The position numbers were made by a program, and so were the translations under genes. From Agromyces bauzanensis (lineage in GTDB: Bacteria; Actinomycetota; Actinomycetes; Actinomycetales; Microbacteriaceae): a stretch of DNA of 64,000 bases. The notes beneath the pieces were generated by a model. That model worked only from the letters and a program-made list of their open reading frames with translations, had not been told where the DNA came from and searched no databases. The stretch lies in the NCBI RefSeq assembly GCF_014645655.1, contig NZ_BMMD01000004.1:1-64000 (forward strand), read 5' to 3'. Positions 48,086-58,061 of this stretch are shown piece by piece. How positions within the stretch are numbered: position 1 is the stretch's first letter; each line of letters starts with the position of its first letter.

Positions 48086-49453
48086 ATGGTGGACTCCGGC
48101 CCGGGGCTGCGCTCCGGCGCGACCCCGCTCGCGGTGCGCATGCGCCCGAGGAGCCTCGACGAGGTCGCCGGCCAGCGCCACCTCCTCACCCCGGGGTCCC
48201 CGCTCGTGGCGCTCGCGAGCGACCGCTCGGGCGAGTCCGGCTCGGTGTCGGTCATCCTCTGGGGGCCACCCGGCACCGGCAAGACCACGCTCGCCCAGGC
48301 CATCGCACGTTCCTCCGGTCGCAAGTTCGTGGAGTTCTCCGCGGTCACCGCAGGCGTCCGCGACGTCCGGCAGGTCATGGAGGAGGCGCGTGCCAGCCGT
48401 GACCTCTACGGCCTGTCCACCGTGCTCTTCCTCGACGAGATCCACCGGTTCACGAAGGCGCAGCAGGACGCACTGCTGCCCGGCGTCGAGAACGGCTGGG
48501 TCATCCTGGTCGCTGCGACGACCGAGAACCCGTCGTTCTCGGTGATCTCGCCGCTCCTGTCGCGGTCGCTGCTGCTCACCCTCGAGCTCCTCACCGACGA
48601 CGACCTGGGCGTGCTCGTGGACCGCGCGGTCGACGACCCGCGCGGACTCGCCGGTCGCGTCCGGTTGGAGCCCGAGGCGAGGGCTGCGATCATCCGGCTC
48701 GCCTCGGGCGATGCGAGGCGAGCCCTCACGGCGCTCGAGGCCGCCGCGGTCGCCGCGTCGCAGACGGCGACCGAGGGCACCGATGAGCCGACGGATGTCG
48801 CGGAGCCGGTGAAGCCCGAGATCACCGCCGACGTCGTGGCGCGCGCCGTCGACCGCGCGCTGCTCCGGTACGACCGGAACGGCGACGAACACTACGACGT
48901 CATCAGTGCGTTCATCAAGTCGGTGCGGGGGAGCGACGTCGACGCCGCCCTGCATTACCTCGCGCGCATGATCGAGGCGGGGGAGGACCCGCGGTTCATC
49001 GCCCGCCGCATCATCGTGCTCGCCTCGGAGGACATCGGCATGGCCGATCCCGCAGCGCTCGGCGTCGCGGTGGCGGCCGCCGACGCCGTGCAGTACATCG
49101 GCATGCCCGAGGGCCGGATCCCCCTCGCGCAGGCGGTCGTGCACCTCGCGACGGCGCCGAAGTCGAACGCGGCCTACCTCGGCATCGACCAGGCGATCGC
49201 CGACGTCCGCGCCGGCAAGGCCGGCCCCGTGCCGTCGCACCTCCGCGACGCGCACTACCCCGGGGCGAAGCGGCTGGGCCACGGCAAGGGCTACGTGTAC
49301 CCGCACGACGATCCCATCGGCGTCGTACCCCAGGAGTACCTGCCCGAGTCGCTGCGCGGCGCCGTGTACTACGAGCCCACCGAGCACGGGAACGAGCGTG
49401 AGGTGTTCGCGCGCCTGGCCAAGCTCCGGCGCATCGTGCGCGGAGGCCGTTGA
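48086..49453 (+). CDS. rarA: Replication-associated recombination protein RarA (MgsA-type AAA ATPase)
   Basis: AAA+ clamp-loader-like ATPase acting at stalled forks. The 455 residues show [21 protein letters not shown], Walker [10 protein letters not shown] (about 54-62), Walker [11 protein letters not shown], sensor ATTENPSF and the MgsA C-terminal domain ([25 protein letters not shown]). A GTG at 48056 with a GGAGGGGG site would add ten residues; I prefer the ATG because it sits at the leaderless distance from TACGCT, but both are possible. Confidence 0.93.
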   Translation: MVDSGPGLRSGATPLAVRMRPRSLDEVAGQRHLLTPGSPLVALASDRSGESGSVSVILWGPPGTGKTTLAQAIARSSGRKFVEFSAVTAGVRDVRQVMEEARASRDLYGLSTVLFLDEIHRFTKAQQDALLPGVENGWVILVAATTENPSFSVISPLLSRSLLLTLELLTDDDLGVLVDRAVDDPRGLAGRVRLEPEARAAIIRLASGDARRALTALEAAAVAASQTATEGTDEPTDVAEPVKPEITADVVARAVDRALLRYDRNGDEHYDVISAFIKSVRGSDVDAALHYLARMIEAGEDPRFIARRIIVLASEDIGMADPAALGVAVAAADAVQYIGMPEGRIPLAQAVVHLATAPKSNAAYLGIDQAIADVRAGKAGPVPSHLRDAHYPGAKRLGHGKGYVYPHDDPIGVVPQEYLPESLRGAVYYEPTEHGNEREVFARLAKLRRIVRGGR

Positions 49454-49482
49454 GCTTGGTGCGCCACATCGGCCCCGCGTGA

Positions 49483-49653
49483 TAGCATATCCGTCGGCCT
49501 GAAGCCAGATTCTCGAGCGCGGCTGCGAGAGAGTCAACGGCGAATGGGTGCGACCTGTAGCCGGTCCGCCCTTGGTGAATCCCTCTGACACAGACTTCCG
49601 GTGCCACGATCGCGCCGTGAATTCACACTTGAGATTCTTCCGAAAGGACATTC
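49483..49653 (+). promoter_or_regulatory. rpsD promoter and ~160-nt leader
   Basis: TAGCAT at 49483-49488 is the only good -10 in the gap. It gives an unusually long 5' UTR before the rpsD GTG, ending in GAAAGGAC. S4 represses its own mRNA in several bacteria, so the leader may hold an S4-binding structure. I could not fold it by eye with confidence. Confidence 0.4.
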
Positions 49654-50277
49654 GTGTCGAACCAGTCACGTAGCAAGACCCGCCTCTCCCGTGCGCTCGG
49701 CGTCGCCCTCACCCCGAAGGCCGCCCGATACATGGAGAAGCGCCCCTACGCTCCCGGCGAGCACGGCCGCACCAAGCGCAAGGCCGACTCTGACTACGCG
49801 GTGCGTCTGCGCGAGAAGCAGCGCCTGCGCGCCCAGTACGGCATCCGCGAGAAGCAGCTGCGCATCGCCTTCAACGAGGCGCGCCGCACCGACGGCCTGA
49901 CGGGTGAGAACCTCGTCGAGCTCCTCGAGATGCGCCTCGACGCGCTCGTGCTCCGTGCCGGCTTCGCCCGCACCATCGCGCAGGCCCGCCAGTTCGTGGT
50001 GCACCGCCACATCCTCGTCGACGGCAGGATCGTCGACCGTCCCTCGTTCCGCGTGAAGCCGGGCCAGACCATCGGCGTCAAGCAGCGCTCCGAGGGCACC
50101 GAGCCGTTCCAGGTCGCCGCTGCCGGCGGCCACGTCGACGTGCTGCCCAAGCTCCCGGGCTACATCGACGTGCAGCTCGACCAGCTCCAGGCGACGCTCG
50201 TCCGTCGTCCGAAGCGCGCCGAGGTCCCCGTGACCTGTGACGTCCAGCTCGTCGTCGAGTACTACGCCGCTCGCTGA
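49654..50277 (+). CDS. rpsD: 30S ribosomal protein S4
   Basis: Primary 16S rRNA-binding protein of the small subunit. The 207 residues begin MSNQSRSKTRLSRALG, the zinc-free (C-) form, without the CxxC pairs of the other type. The S4 RNA-binding domain covers about 95-160 (MRLDALVLRAGFARTIAQAR). It is a stand-alone gene, as in many Microbacteriaceae. GTG start after GAAAGGAC. Confidence 0.97.
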   Translation: MSNQSRSKTRLSRALGVALTPKAARYMEKRPYAPGEHGRTKRKADSDYAVRLREKQRLRAQYGIREKQLRIAFNEARRTDGLTGENLVELLEMRLDALVLRAGFARTIAQARQFVVHRHILVDGRIVDRPSFRVKPGQTIGVKQRSEGTEPFQVAAAGGHVDVLPKLPGYIDVQLDQLQATLVRRPKRAEVPVTCDVQLVVEYYAAR

Positions 50278-50293
50278 TCCGCGAGATCGGACA

Positions 50294-50320
50294 GGGGCCG
50301 CGGGGACATCCCGCGGCCCC
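50294..50320 (+). terminator. Hairpin after rpsD
   Basis: Perfect 11-bp arms (GGGGCCGCGGG/CCCGCGGCCCC) around GACAT, then CGTTCCGTC, 17 nt past the stop. Confidence 0.7.
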
Positions 50321-50362
50321 CGTTCCGTCTTCGGCGGCATCCGCCGCCACTAGACTGTATGG

Positions 50363-50419
50363 ATGTGCGCCGGGCAGTGGTCGCGCGGCTTCGGATCGGT
50401 CAGAGGGAGCACTTCGTGA
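50363..50419 (+). CDS. Candidate leaderless 18-codon upstream ORF
   Basis: TAGACT (50351-50356) is followed after exactly 6 nt by an ATG that opens MCAGQWSRGFGSVRGSTS. Its stop overlaps the next gene's GTG by the GTGA arrangement seen throughout the window. The small ORF fits the leaderless promoter rule and could couple or tune translation of the next gene. No homologue is known to me, so this may be chance. Confidence 0.3.
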   Translation: MCAGQWSRGFGSVRGSTS

Positions 50420-50616
50420 AGAGCATGCTGTGGTTCGCCGTGGGCGTCGCAACCGGCTTCGTCGCCGCGCACCAGCTCAACCAGACCAAGCAGGGCCGGG
50501 AGTTCTTCTCGTCGATCGACGCCAAGGCGAGGGCCTTCGGCAAGGCCATCGCCGAGGGCTACCACGAGCGCGACGCCGAGCTGCGCGCAGAGGGCGACGC
50601 CTCGTCCACGAGCTGA
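50416..50616 (+). CDS. Small membrane protein between rpsD and alaS
   Basis: A 66-residue protein, MLWFAVGVATGFVAAHQLNQ and on, with one N-terminal helix (about 4-20), then an amphipathic charged part (REFFSSIDAKARAFGKAIAEG). Similar small proteins of unknown function precede alaS in actinobacteria. The GTG start has GAGGGAGC seven nt upstream. alaS begins 56 bp later. Confidence 0.7.
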   Translation: MKSMLWFAVGVATGFVAAHQLNQTKQGREFFSSIDAKARAFGKAIAEGYHERDAELRAEGDASSTS

Positions 50617-50672
50617 AGGCCGGCCCCACGACCCGCCCGCGCGACGCCGGGCAGCTGAACCAGAACGGAATC

Positions 50673-53330
50673 ATGCAGACTGCAGACATCCGCCAGCGAT
50701 GGCTGGACTTCTTCGCCGCGCGCGGCCACACCGTTGTGCCCTCGGCCTCGCTCGTGTCCGACGACCCGACGCTCCTGTTCACGGTCGCCGGCATGGTGCC
50801 CTTCGTGCCGTACCTCACTGGACTCGTGCCCGCGCCGTACCCGCGCGCGACCAGCGTGCAGAAGTGCATCCGGACCAACGACATCGAAGAGGTCGGAAAG
50901 ACCCCTCGGCACGGCACGTTCTTCCAGATGAACGGCAACTTCTCGTTCGGCGACTACTTCAAGGAAGGCGCCATCGCGTTCGCGTGGGAGCTGCTCACCA
51001 CCCCCGAGGCGGACGGCGGCCTCGGCTTCGACCCGCAGGACCTCTGGGTCACCGTCTACAAGGACGACGACGAGGCCATCGAGCTCTGGAAGAAGGTCGC
51101 CGGCCTGCCCGACGAGCGCATCCAGCGCCTCGACAAGGACACCAACTACTGGCACACCGGTCAGCCCGGCCCGGCGGGGCCCTGTTCCGAGATCTTCTTC
51201 GATCGCGGCCCGGCATACGGCGTCGACGGAGGGCCGGCGACCGACGACGATCGCTACGTCGAGATCTGGAACCTCGTGTTCATGCAGTACCTGATCGACG
51301 ACGTGACATCGAAGACCGACTTCCGCATCGTGCGGGAACTGCCGAAGAAGAACATCGACACCGGCATGGGCCTCGAACGCGTCGCCTTCATCAAGCAGGG
51401 CGTCGAGAACATGTACGAGATCGACCAGGTGCGCCCGGTGCTCGACCGTGCGGCGGAGCTCTCCGGCCGCACCTACGGCACGAACCACGACGACGACGTG
51501 CGCATGCGCGTCATCGCCGACCACGTGCGCTCCTCGCTGATGCTCATGAGCGACGGCGTCGCCCCGTCGAACGAGGGCCGCGGGTACATCCTGCGTCGCC
51601 TCCTCCGTCGCACCATCCGCGCGATGCGCCTGCTCGGGGTCGACGGCGCGACCTTCCGCGAACTCTTCGCAGCCTCGCGCGACGCCATGAAGTCGGCCTA
51701 CCCCGAGGTCGCGCACGACTACGCGCACATCGAGAAGCTCGCGCTCGGCGAGGAGGAGACGTTTCTGCGCACGCTGGTGGCCGGCACGTCGATCCTCGAC
51801 ACCGCCGTCGCGGCGACGAAGCAGTCGGGCCGGGAGGAGCTCGCAGGCGACACCGCGTTCCTCCTGCACGACACCTACGGGTTCCCGATCGAGCTCACGC
51901 TCGAGATGGCCGAGGAGGCCGGCCTCGCGGTCGACCGCGGCGCGTTCGACGAGTTGATGACCGCACAGCGCACGCGCGCGAAGGCCGATGCGAAGTCGAA
52001 GAAGAAGGTGCTCGCCGACCTCTCGGTGTACGGGCAGTTCCGCGCGCGGGGCGAGACCATCTTCACGGGCTACACCGACCTCACGACCGAGTCCACCGTG
52101 CTGGGCCTCATCGTCGACGGGCGGGAGGTGCCCGTCGCGACCGCCGGGCAGACGGCCGAGGTCATCCTGGCCGAGACGTCGCTCTACGCGGAATCGGGCG
52201 GCCAGGCTCCCGATCAGGGGCGCATCGTCGGCGACGGCTTCGAACTCCAGGTGATCGACGTGCAGAAGCCCGTCAAGGGGCTCACCAGCCACACCGTGAA
52301 GGTCGTCTCCGGTGAAGTGGGCGTCGGCGTGCCCGCGACGACGCTCGTGGACGAGGACTACCGGCGCGGCGCCACCCAGGCGCATTCCGGAACGCACATC
52401 GTGCACGCCGCGCTGCGTCAGGTGCTCGGGCCGACGGCGCACCAGTCCGGTTCGTTCAACAAGGCGGGCTACCTGCGCCTCGACTACGGGTGGAACTCGG
52501 CGCTCTCGACGGCCACGCGCAGCGAAATCGAGGAGATCTCGAACAACGCCATCCGCGACAACCTCCAGGTCGTGGCTCGCGAGATGCCGCTCGACGAGGC
52601 CAAGTCGCTCGGCGCCATGGCGCTCTTCGGCGAGAAATACGGCGATGTCGTGCGCGTCGTGGACATCGGCGGGCCGTGGTCGCGCGAGCTCTGCGCGGGC
52701 ACGCACGTGTCGACGAGCGCCGAGATCGGCATGATCAACATCGTCGGCGAATCCTCCGTCGGCGCGTCGAACCGCCGTGTGGAGTCGCTCGTCGGCCGTG
52801 ACGCGTTCACGCGGTTCGCCGCGGAGCGCGCGCTCGTCAACGAGCTCACCACGAGCCTGAAAACCCGCCCCGAGCAGCTGGTCGATCGGGTCGGCGAGCT
52901 CGTGGCGAGCCTGAGGGCTGCGGAGAAGAAGATCCAGGCGTACGAGGCCCGTGCGCTCAGCGATCGCGTCCCGGCGCTCGCCGCGAACGCGGTGCGGTCG
53001 GGCGACGTGCTCCTCGTCGCCGAGACGGTGGGGCGGCTCGGCTCGGGCGACGCGCTGCGCTCGCTCGCCACCGCCGTGCGCGGGAAGCTCGGCGACGCGG
53101 CATCCGTCGTCGCCCTCGCGGCCGAGGTGGGCGGCAAGCCCGTCGCGATCGTCGCGACCTCGCCCGCGGCCCGAGAGGCCGGCGCGAACGCCGGCGCACT
53201 CGCCAAGACGATGGCGGCGGTGCTCGGCGGCGGCGGCGGCGGCAAGGCCGACCTCGCGCAGGGCGGCGGCAGCGACCTCTCGGCCATTCCCGCAGCACTC
53301 GACGCAGTGCGGCGCGAGTTCGGCCGGTAG
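50673..53330 (+). CDS. alaS: Alanine-tRNA ligase
   Basis: Charges tRNA-Ala and edits mischarged Ser/Gly. The 885-residue protein has the class II core (PTLLFTVAGMVPF; RHGTFFQMNGNFSFGDYFK), the editing domain with zinc-binding HSGTHIVHA and CAGTH, and the C-terminal DHHA1 domain with the glycine-rich GGGGGGKADLAQGGG. The ATG follows GGAA. It is the first of a run with ruvX and mltG. Confidence 0.97.
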   Translation: MQTADIRQRWLDFFAARGHTVVPSASLVSDDPTLLFTVAGMVPFVPYLTGLVPAPYPRATSVQKCIRTNDIEEVGKTPRHGTFFQMNGNFSFGDYFKEGAIAFAWELLTTPEADGGLGFDPQDLWVTVYKDDDEAIELWKKVAGLPDERIQRLDKDTNYWHTGQPGPAGPCSEIFFDRGPAYGVDGGPATDDDRYVEIWNLVFMQYLIDDVTSKTDFRIVRELPKKNIDTGMGLERVAFIKQGVENMYEIDQVRPVLDRAAELSGRTYGTNHDDDVRMRVIADHVRSSLMLMSDGVAPSNEGRGYILRRLLRRTIRAMRLLGVDGATFRELFAASRDAMKSAYPEVAHDYAHIEKLALGEEETFLRTLVAGTSILDTAVAATKQSGREELAGDTAFLLHDTYGFPIELTLEMAEEAGLAVDRGAFDELMTAQRTRAKADAKSKKKVLADLSVYGQFRARGETIFTGYTDLTTESTVLGLIVDGREVPVATAGQTAEVILAETSLYAESGGQAPDQGRIVGDGFELQVIDVQKPVKGLTSHTVKVVSGEVGVGVPATTLVDEDYRRGATQAHSGTHIVHAALRQVLGPTAHQSGSFNKAGYLRLDYGWNSALSTATRSEIEEISNNAIRDNLQVVAREMPLDEAKSLGAMALFGEKYGDVVRVVDIGGPWSRELCAGTHVSTSAEIGMINIVGESSVGASNRRVESLVGRDAFTRFAAERALVNELTTSLKTRPEQLVDRVGELVASLRAAEKKIQAYEARALSDRVPALAANAVRSGDVLLVAETVGRLGSGDALRSLATAVRGKLGDAASVVALAAEVGGKPVAIVATSPAAREAGANAGALAKTMAAVLGGGGGGKADLAQGGGSDLSAIPAALDAVRREFGR

Positions 53331-53337
53331 TCGGCGC

Positions 53338-53814
53338 ATGCGATCGGGCGTCAGGCTCGGCATCGACGTGGGGCGCGCGCGCATCGGCGTCGCCCGGTGC
53401 GATGCCGGAGCCCTCCTCGCAGTGCCCGTCGAGACGGTGCCTCGCGCCGCCGAGGGCGATGCCGACGTGCGCCGAGTCCTCGAGCTGGCAGACGAGTTCG
53501 GAGCCTTCGAGCTGGTGGTGGGGCATCCGCTGTCGCTGTCGGGGCAGCCGACGGCGTCGACCGATGACGCCGTCGGGTTCGCCGAGCGCCTCGTGGCCGC
53601 GGGTGCCGCCGTGCGGCTCGTCGACGAACGACTCTCGACGGTGAGCGCCCAGCAGGCGCTGCGGGCCTCGGGGCGCTCGGCTCGGAGCCGGCGACCGGTC
53701 GTCGATCAAGTTGCAGCGGTTATCATTCTGCAACACGCCATCGACTCGGAGCGGGCGTCGGGCGCCGAGCCCGGACGGCTGCTCACGACAGACGAAGGGT
53801 CGTCCCCCCTGTGA
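53338..53814 (+). CDS. ruvX: Putative pre-16S rRNA nuclease / Holliday junction resolvase-like YqgF
   Basis: A 158-residue RNase H-like protein. Motifs: GIDVGRARIGVA (8-19), VVGHPLSLSG (about 60-69), LVDERLSTVSAQ (about 97-108) and DQVAAVIILQ (about 121-130). Members process the 5' end of 16S rRNA; the older name reflects fold similarity to RuvC. It starts 8 bp after alaS and overlaps mltG by 4 nt, an order conserved in actinobacteria. Confidence 0.93.
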   Translation: MRSGVRLGIDVGRARIGVARCDAGALLAVPVETVPRAAEGDADVRRVLELADEFGAFELVVGHPLSLSGQPTASTDDAVGFAERLVAAGAAVRLVDERLSTVSAQQALRASGRSARSRRPVVDQVAAVIILQHAIDSERASGAEPGRLLTTDEGSSPL

Positions 53815-55487
53815 CCCATCTCCCTCCCGCCTCGCCGGGCGGCAGACGCGATCGGCCTCCGATGACCCGTCGCGAAGTGCGAGAGGCCGAGCAGCGGGCA
53901 GCCGCGCTGCTCGCCCAGCAACAACTGGAGCAGGAGCAGGCGGCTGCCGCGCAATCTCCCGCCGCTCCGCCACCTCAGCACTACCCGACGCCGGAGCAGC
54001 CTGCCGCCGCCCGACCCGCAGGGCCGCTCGACGCCCCCCGTCGACCCGTGTACGACCGGGGTCCCGTGCAGCAGCAGGCGGCCGAGCAGTGGGCGGCCGA
54101 GCAGCAGGCGGCCGCGCAGCAGGCGGCCGAGCAGCAGGCGGCCGCGCAGCAGGCGGCCGCGCAGCAGGCGGCCGAGCAGCCACCGCAGCCGCAGCAGCAG
54201 TGGCAGCCCGAGCAGCAACTCGGGCCGTCGGAGACCACGTTCCGTTGGCAGCTCGACGACCCCGACCCCTCGGGGCAGCCTCGCGAGCAGCAGGACCCGC
54301 TGCCGTGGAACGACGAGCTGCAGGGTTGGTCGGGCGACCCCGATGACGAGTCGTCGGGGCGGCTGAGCCGCGCCGAGCGACGTGCGCTCAAGCGCGAGGA
54401 CTACGACGACGAGCGGTCACGCCGGAGGGGCCCGTGGGGATGCCTCGTCGGACTCCTCATCGTCGCCGCGCTCGGCGCGGGCGCCTTCGTCTTCCTGCAA
54501 GACCCGATCAACTCCCTCATCGAGCGCTTCACGCCCGCCGAGGACTTCGAAGGCTCGGGCACGGGTGAGCTCGTCTTCATGATCTACGAGGGCGACACCG
54601 GGTCGGACATCGCCGAGAACCTCGTCGACGAGGGCGTCACCGCCTCCTACGACGCCTTCTACAACCTTCTCCTCGCACAGACACCGGAGCCCGAGTTCCA
54701 CCCGGGCGCGTACCGGCTCGCGGAGCAGATGAGCGCGCAGGCCGCGCTCGACGCGCTCCTCGACCCGGCGAACAAGCTCGAGAACACGTTCGTGATCCAG
54801 GAGGGGATGTGGGCGAAGAACGCGCTGGCAGAGGCCGCCTTCGTCACGGGCATCCCCGTCGAGGAGCTGCAGGCCGCTGCCGCGAATCCGCAGGTGTACG
54901 GCCTGCCGGCCGAGGCCACGAGCATCGAGGGCTTCCTGTTCCCGGCGACGTACACGGTCGAGCCGAACATCACGGCCGACGCGCTCGTGAAGATGCTGGT
55001 CGACCGCTCATTCGAGGCGCTCGATGCGGCGGGCGTGGCGCCGGAGGACCGATGGCGAACGATCGTCAAGGCGTCGCTCATCGAGCGTGAGGCAGGACTG
55101 CGCGACGACTACTACAAAGTCTCCCGGGTCATCGAGAACCGCCTGAATCCCGAGCTCTTCGACAGCGGCCTCCTGCAGTTCGACTCGACCGTCCACTACG
55201 GCATCGGCGACGACTCGGTCGTCACGACGACGGACGCCGAGCGCGCCGACCCGGCGAACCCGTACAACACGTACGTCCATCCGGGCCTGCCGCCCGGCCC
55301 GATCGGCAACCCGGGCGACCTCGCGATCGACGCGGCCCTGCACCCCGCCGAGGGACCGTGGCTGTACTTCGTGACCGTCGACCTCGACACCGGCGAGACC
55401 GTGTTCTCGGCGACGATCGACGAGCACGATGCGGCCGTCGAACGGTTCCTCGCGTGGCTCGAGGAGCACCCGGAGTACGGGAACTGA
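53811..55487 (+). CDS. mltG: Endolytic peptidoglycan transglycosylase MltG
   Basis: Membrane enzyme that cuts nascent glycan strands. The 558 residues divide into an unusual cytoplasmic region of ~200 residues, Gln/Ala-rich with seven tandem AA(E/A)QQ pentapeptides at 90-124; a transmembrane helix at about 208-228 (GCLVGLLIVAALGAGAFVF); a LysM-like region; and the YceG catalytic domain with KASLIEREAG (catalytic Glu) and FDSTVHYGIGD. GTG start overlaps ruvX. The end overlaps aroE by one base. Confidence 0.94.
   Translation: MTHLPPASPGGRRDRPPMTRREVREAEQRAAALLAQQQLEQEQAAAAQSPAAPPPQHYPTPEQPAAARPAGPLDAPRRPVYDRGPVQQQAAEQWAAEQQAAAQQAAEQQAAAQQAAAQQAAEQPPQPQQQWQPEQQLGPSETTFRWQLDDPDPSGQPREQQDPLPWNDELQGWSGDPDDESSGRLSRAERRALKREDYDDERSRRRGPWGCLVGLLIVAALGAGAFVFLQDPINSLIERFTPAEDFEGSGTGELVFMIYEGDTGSDIAENLVDEGVTASYDAFYNLLLAQTPEPEFHPGAYRLAEQMSAQAALDALLDPANKLENTFVIQEGMWAKNALAEAAFVTGIPVEELQAAAANPQVYGLPAEATSIEGFLFPATYTVEPNITADALVKMLVDRSFEALDAAGVAPEDRWRTIVKASLIEREAGLRDDYYKVSRVIENRLNPELFDSGLLQFDSTVHYGIGDDSVVTTTDAERADPANPYNTYVHPGLPPGPIGNPGDLAIDAALHPAEGPWLYFVTVDLDTGETVFSATIDEHDAAVERFLAWLEEHPEYGN
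54078..54182 (+). repeat. Seven 15-bp tandem repeats within mltG
   Basis: The unit GCGGCCGMGCAGCAG is repeated seven times in frame; the first and last copies diverge at their ends. The middle copies differ only at one base (Glu or Ala codon). Copy number is likely to vary between strains by slippage. Confidence 0.85.
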
Positions 55488-56305
55488 TGCGCCGGCTCGC
55501 CGTGCTCGGGTCTCCGATCGCCCATTCGAAGAGCCCCGGGCTGCACCGCGCCGCCTACCGAAGGCTGGGGCTCGATTGGGAGTACACCGCGATCGAGATG
55601 CGGGGCGCCGGGCTCGCTGAATTCATCGACGGGCTGGATGCCACGTGGCGCGGGCTCTCGCTGACGATGCCGCTCAAGCAGGACGTGCTGCCGCTCGTCG
55701 ACGACCTCGACGAGTTGGCGACCATCACCGGGGCGGCCAACACCGTGCTCTTCGATGACGGCGTGCGGCATGGGTTCAACACCGACGTCGGCGGCATCGT
55801 CCGCACGCTCGGCGAGGCGGGCGTGGGCATGGTGCGCCACGGCCTGATCCTCGGCGGCGGCGCGACCGCGGCGTCCGCCCTCGCCGCGGTGGCGGAGCTG
55901 GGCGCCTCGCACGTGCGCGTGCTGGTGCGTCGCCCCGGTGCCGCGGCCGAGCTCGCGAAGCTCGGCGGGCGCCTCGGGCTCGTCGTGGAGGAGGGTCGGC
56001 TCGACGAGCTCGCGGGGATCGAGGACGCGGAGCTGGTCGTGAGCACCGTGCCGGGCGGAACCGACCTCGGCGTGGGGCCGCGCGCCGCGCTCGCACGGCG
56101 CGCGACGCTCCTGGACGTGGCATACGACCCGTGGCCGTCGCCGCTCGGTGCGAGCTGGATCGCGGCGGGCGGGATGGTCGTGCATGGCCTCGGGATGCTC
56201 CTGCACCAGGCTCTCCTGCAGGTGCGGATCTTCGTCAACGGCGACCCGTTCGCGGAGCTGCCCGACGAGGGAGCCGTGCTCGCCGTCATGCGCGAATCCG
56301 TCTGA
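55487..56305 (+). CDS. aroE: Shikimate dehydrogenase
   Basis: Reduces 3-dehydroshikimate to shikimate with NADPH. The 272-residue protein has the substrate-binding SKSPGLH (15-21), catalytic Lys in MPLKQDVLP (about 64) and a Rossmann domain with LILGGGATAAS. The C-terminal part has MVVHGLGMLLHQA. It overlaps mltG by one base and is the first gene of the aro run. Confidence 0.94.
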   Translation: MRRLAVLGSPIAHSKSPGLHRAAYRRLGLDWEYTAIEMRGAGLAEFIDGLDATWRGLSLTMPLKQDVLPLVDDLDELATITGAANTVLFDDGVRHGFNTDVGGIVRTLGEAGVGMVRHGLILGGGATAASALAAVAELGASHVRVLVRRPGAAAELAKLGGRLGLVVEEGRLDELAGIEDAELVVSTVPGGTDLGVGPRAALARRATLLDVAYDPWPSPLGASWIAAGGMVVHGLGMLLHQALLQVRIFVNGDPFAELPDEGAVLAVMRESV

Positions 56306-56329
56306 CACGGCTGTGGAAGGATAGGGAGC

Positions 56330-57550
56330 ATGCTCCGTTGGCTCACCGCCGGAGAGTCGCACGGGCCTGAGCTCGTCGCGATCCTCGAGGGTCTTCCCGC
56401 CGGTATTCCAGTCTCGCTCGACGCGATCCGCGCCGACCTCGCTCGGCGCAAGCTCGGCTACGGCCGCGGCGCGCGCATGAAGTTCGAGCAGGACGAGCTC
56501 GCGATCTCGGGCGGCGTCCGGCACGGCGAGAGCCTCGGCAGCCCGATCGCCCTGCGCATCGGCAACACCGAGTGGCCGAAGTGGCAGGAGGTCATGAGCC
56601 CCGAGCCCGTGGACCCGGGCACGCTCGGCCGCGGTCGCGGGGCGCCGCTCACGCGACCCCGGCCCGGGCACGCCGACCTCGTCGGCATGCAGAAGTACGG
56701 CTTCGACGAGGCCCGCCCGGTGCTCGAGCGGGCGAGCGCCCGAGAGACGGCGGCCCGAGTCGCCCTCGGCGCGGTGGCACGAGCCTTCCTCGGCGAGCTC
56801 GGGATCCGCCTCGTGTCGCACACGATCGCGATCGGCCCTGTGCGCGTGCCCGAGGACCGCCCGCTCCCCATGCCGGGAGACGTCGAGCGCCTCGACGCCG
56901 ACCCCCTCCGATGCTTCGATCCCGAGACCTCCGAGCGAATGGTCGCCGAGGTCGACTCCGCCCATAAGGACGGCGACACCCTCGGTGGCGTGGTCGAGGT
57001 GCTCGCCTACGGCGTGCCGCCGGGCCTCGGGTCGTACGTGCACTGGGATCGCCGGCTCGACGCCCAGCTCGCCGGCGCGCTCATGGGCATCCAGGCGATC
57101 AAGGGCGTCGAGGTGGGCGACGGCTTCACGACCACGACGCGCCGAGGCTCGGCCGCGCACGACGAACTGCACCAGAGCGACGGGCGCATCGTGCGGGCGA
57201 GCGACCGCGCCGGCGGCACCGAGGGCGGCATGTCCACGGGCACCGTCCTGCGGGTGCGCGCCGGCATGAAGCCGATCGCGACGGTGCCGCGCGCGCTGCC
57301 CACCGTCGACGTCGCCACGGGCGAGGCCGCGCCCGCGCACCATCAGCGATCGGATGTCTGCGCGGTGCCCGCAGCCGGCGTCGTCGCGGAGGCGATGGTG
57401 GCACTCACCCTGGCGAATGCGGTGCTCGAGAAGTTCGGCGGCGACTCGGTCGGCGAGACCCGTCGCAACCTCGAGTCGTACCTCGCGGCCATCCCCGACG
57501 CGCTCCTCACCGAGATCGCGACCTCGGAGGTCGCGGGCGATCGTGTCTGA
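56330..57550 (+). CDS. aroC: Chorismate synthase
   Basis: Converts EPSP to chorismate with reduced FMN. The 406-residue protein has the three signatures: [18 protein letters not shown] near the start, [18 protein letters not shown] (about 100-117) and [17 protein letters not shown] near 340. The ATG is preceded by GGAAGGATAGGGAG. It overlaps aroK by 8 bp. Confidence 0.97.
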   Translation: MLRWLTAGESHGPELVAILEGLPAGIPVSLDAIRADLARRKLGYGRGARMKFEQDELAISGGVRHGESLGSPIALRIGNTEWPKWQEVMSPEPVDPGTLGRGRGAPLTRPRPGHADLVGMQKYGFDEARPVLERASARETAARVALGAVARAFLGELGIRLVSHTIAIGPVRVPEDRPLPMPGDVERLDADPLRCFDPETSERMVAEVDSAHKDGDTLGGVVEVLAYGVPPGLGSYVHWDRRLDAQLAGALMGIQAIKGVEVGDGFTTTTRRGSAAHDELHQSDGRIVRASDRAGGTEGGMSTGTVLRVRAGMKPIATVPRALPTVDVATGEAAPAHHQRSDVCAVPAAGVVAEAMVALTLANAVLEKFGGDSVGETRRNLESYLAAIPDALLTEIATSEVAGDRV

Positions 57551-58061
57551 GCGAGCGGGGCTCGCCCTGCCCATCGTGCTCATCGGTGCGATGGGGGCCG
57601 GCAAGTCCGCGGTCGGGCAGCGGCTCGCGGCATCCGTCGGTGCCCCCTTCATCGACACCGACGCGCGGATCGTCGAGCGGTACGGACCGATCGAGGAGAT
57701 CTTCGCACGTCGGGGCGAGGAGGCCTTCCGGGTCGTCGAGCGCGAGGTCGTGGCCGAGGCGTTGCGCGAGGAGGCGGTGATCTCGCTGGGCGGCGGCGCG
57801 GTGCTGCATCCCGAGACCCGCAGGGACCTCGCCGACCTGCCGGTCGTGTGGCTGCGCGTTTCGCCCGAGGCGGTGGCCCCACGGCTCACCGGCGGGACCC
57901 GCCCGCTGCTCGCCGAGGGTGGGCTCGCGAGGTGGGCGGCCATCCTCGAGGAGCGCACGCCGGTCTACCGGTCGCTCGCCGACCTGGATATCGACACGTC
58001 GCGCCGCTCGGTCCCACGTATCGTCCACGACATCGCCGAACGGTTCGGAGGATCACGATGA
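57543..58061 (+). CDS. aroK: Shikimate kinase
   Basis: Phosphorylates shikimate at O3. The 172-residue P-loop kinase has Walker [12 protein letters not shown] (about 15-25), the [11 protein letters not shown] substrate segment and [11 protein letters not shown]. The GTG start overlaps aroC by 8 bp, and the stop overlaps aroB by 4 nt (ATGA). An in-frame start further left would lie inside aroC and is not supported. Confidence 0.95.
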   Translation: MSERAGLALPIVLIGAMGAGKSAVGQRLAASVGAPFIDTDARIVERYGPIEEIFARRGEEAFRVVEREVVAEALREEAVISLGGGAVLHPETRRDLADLPVVWLRVSPEAVAPRLTGGTRPLLAEGGLARWAAILEERTPVYRSLADLDIDTSRRSVPRIVHDIAERFGGSR

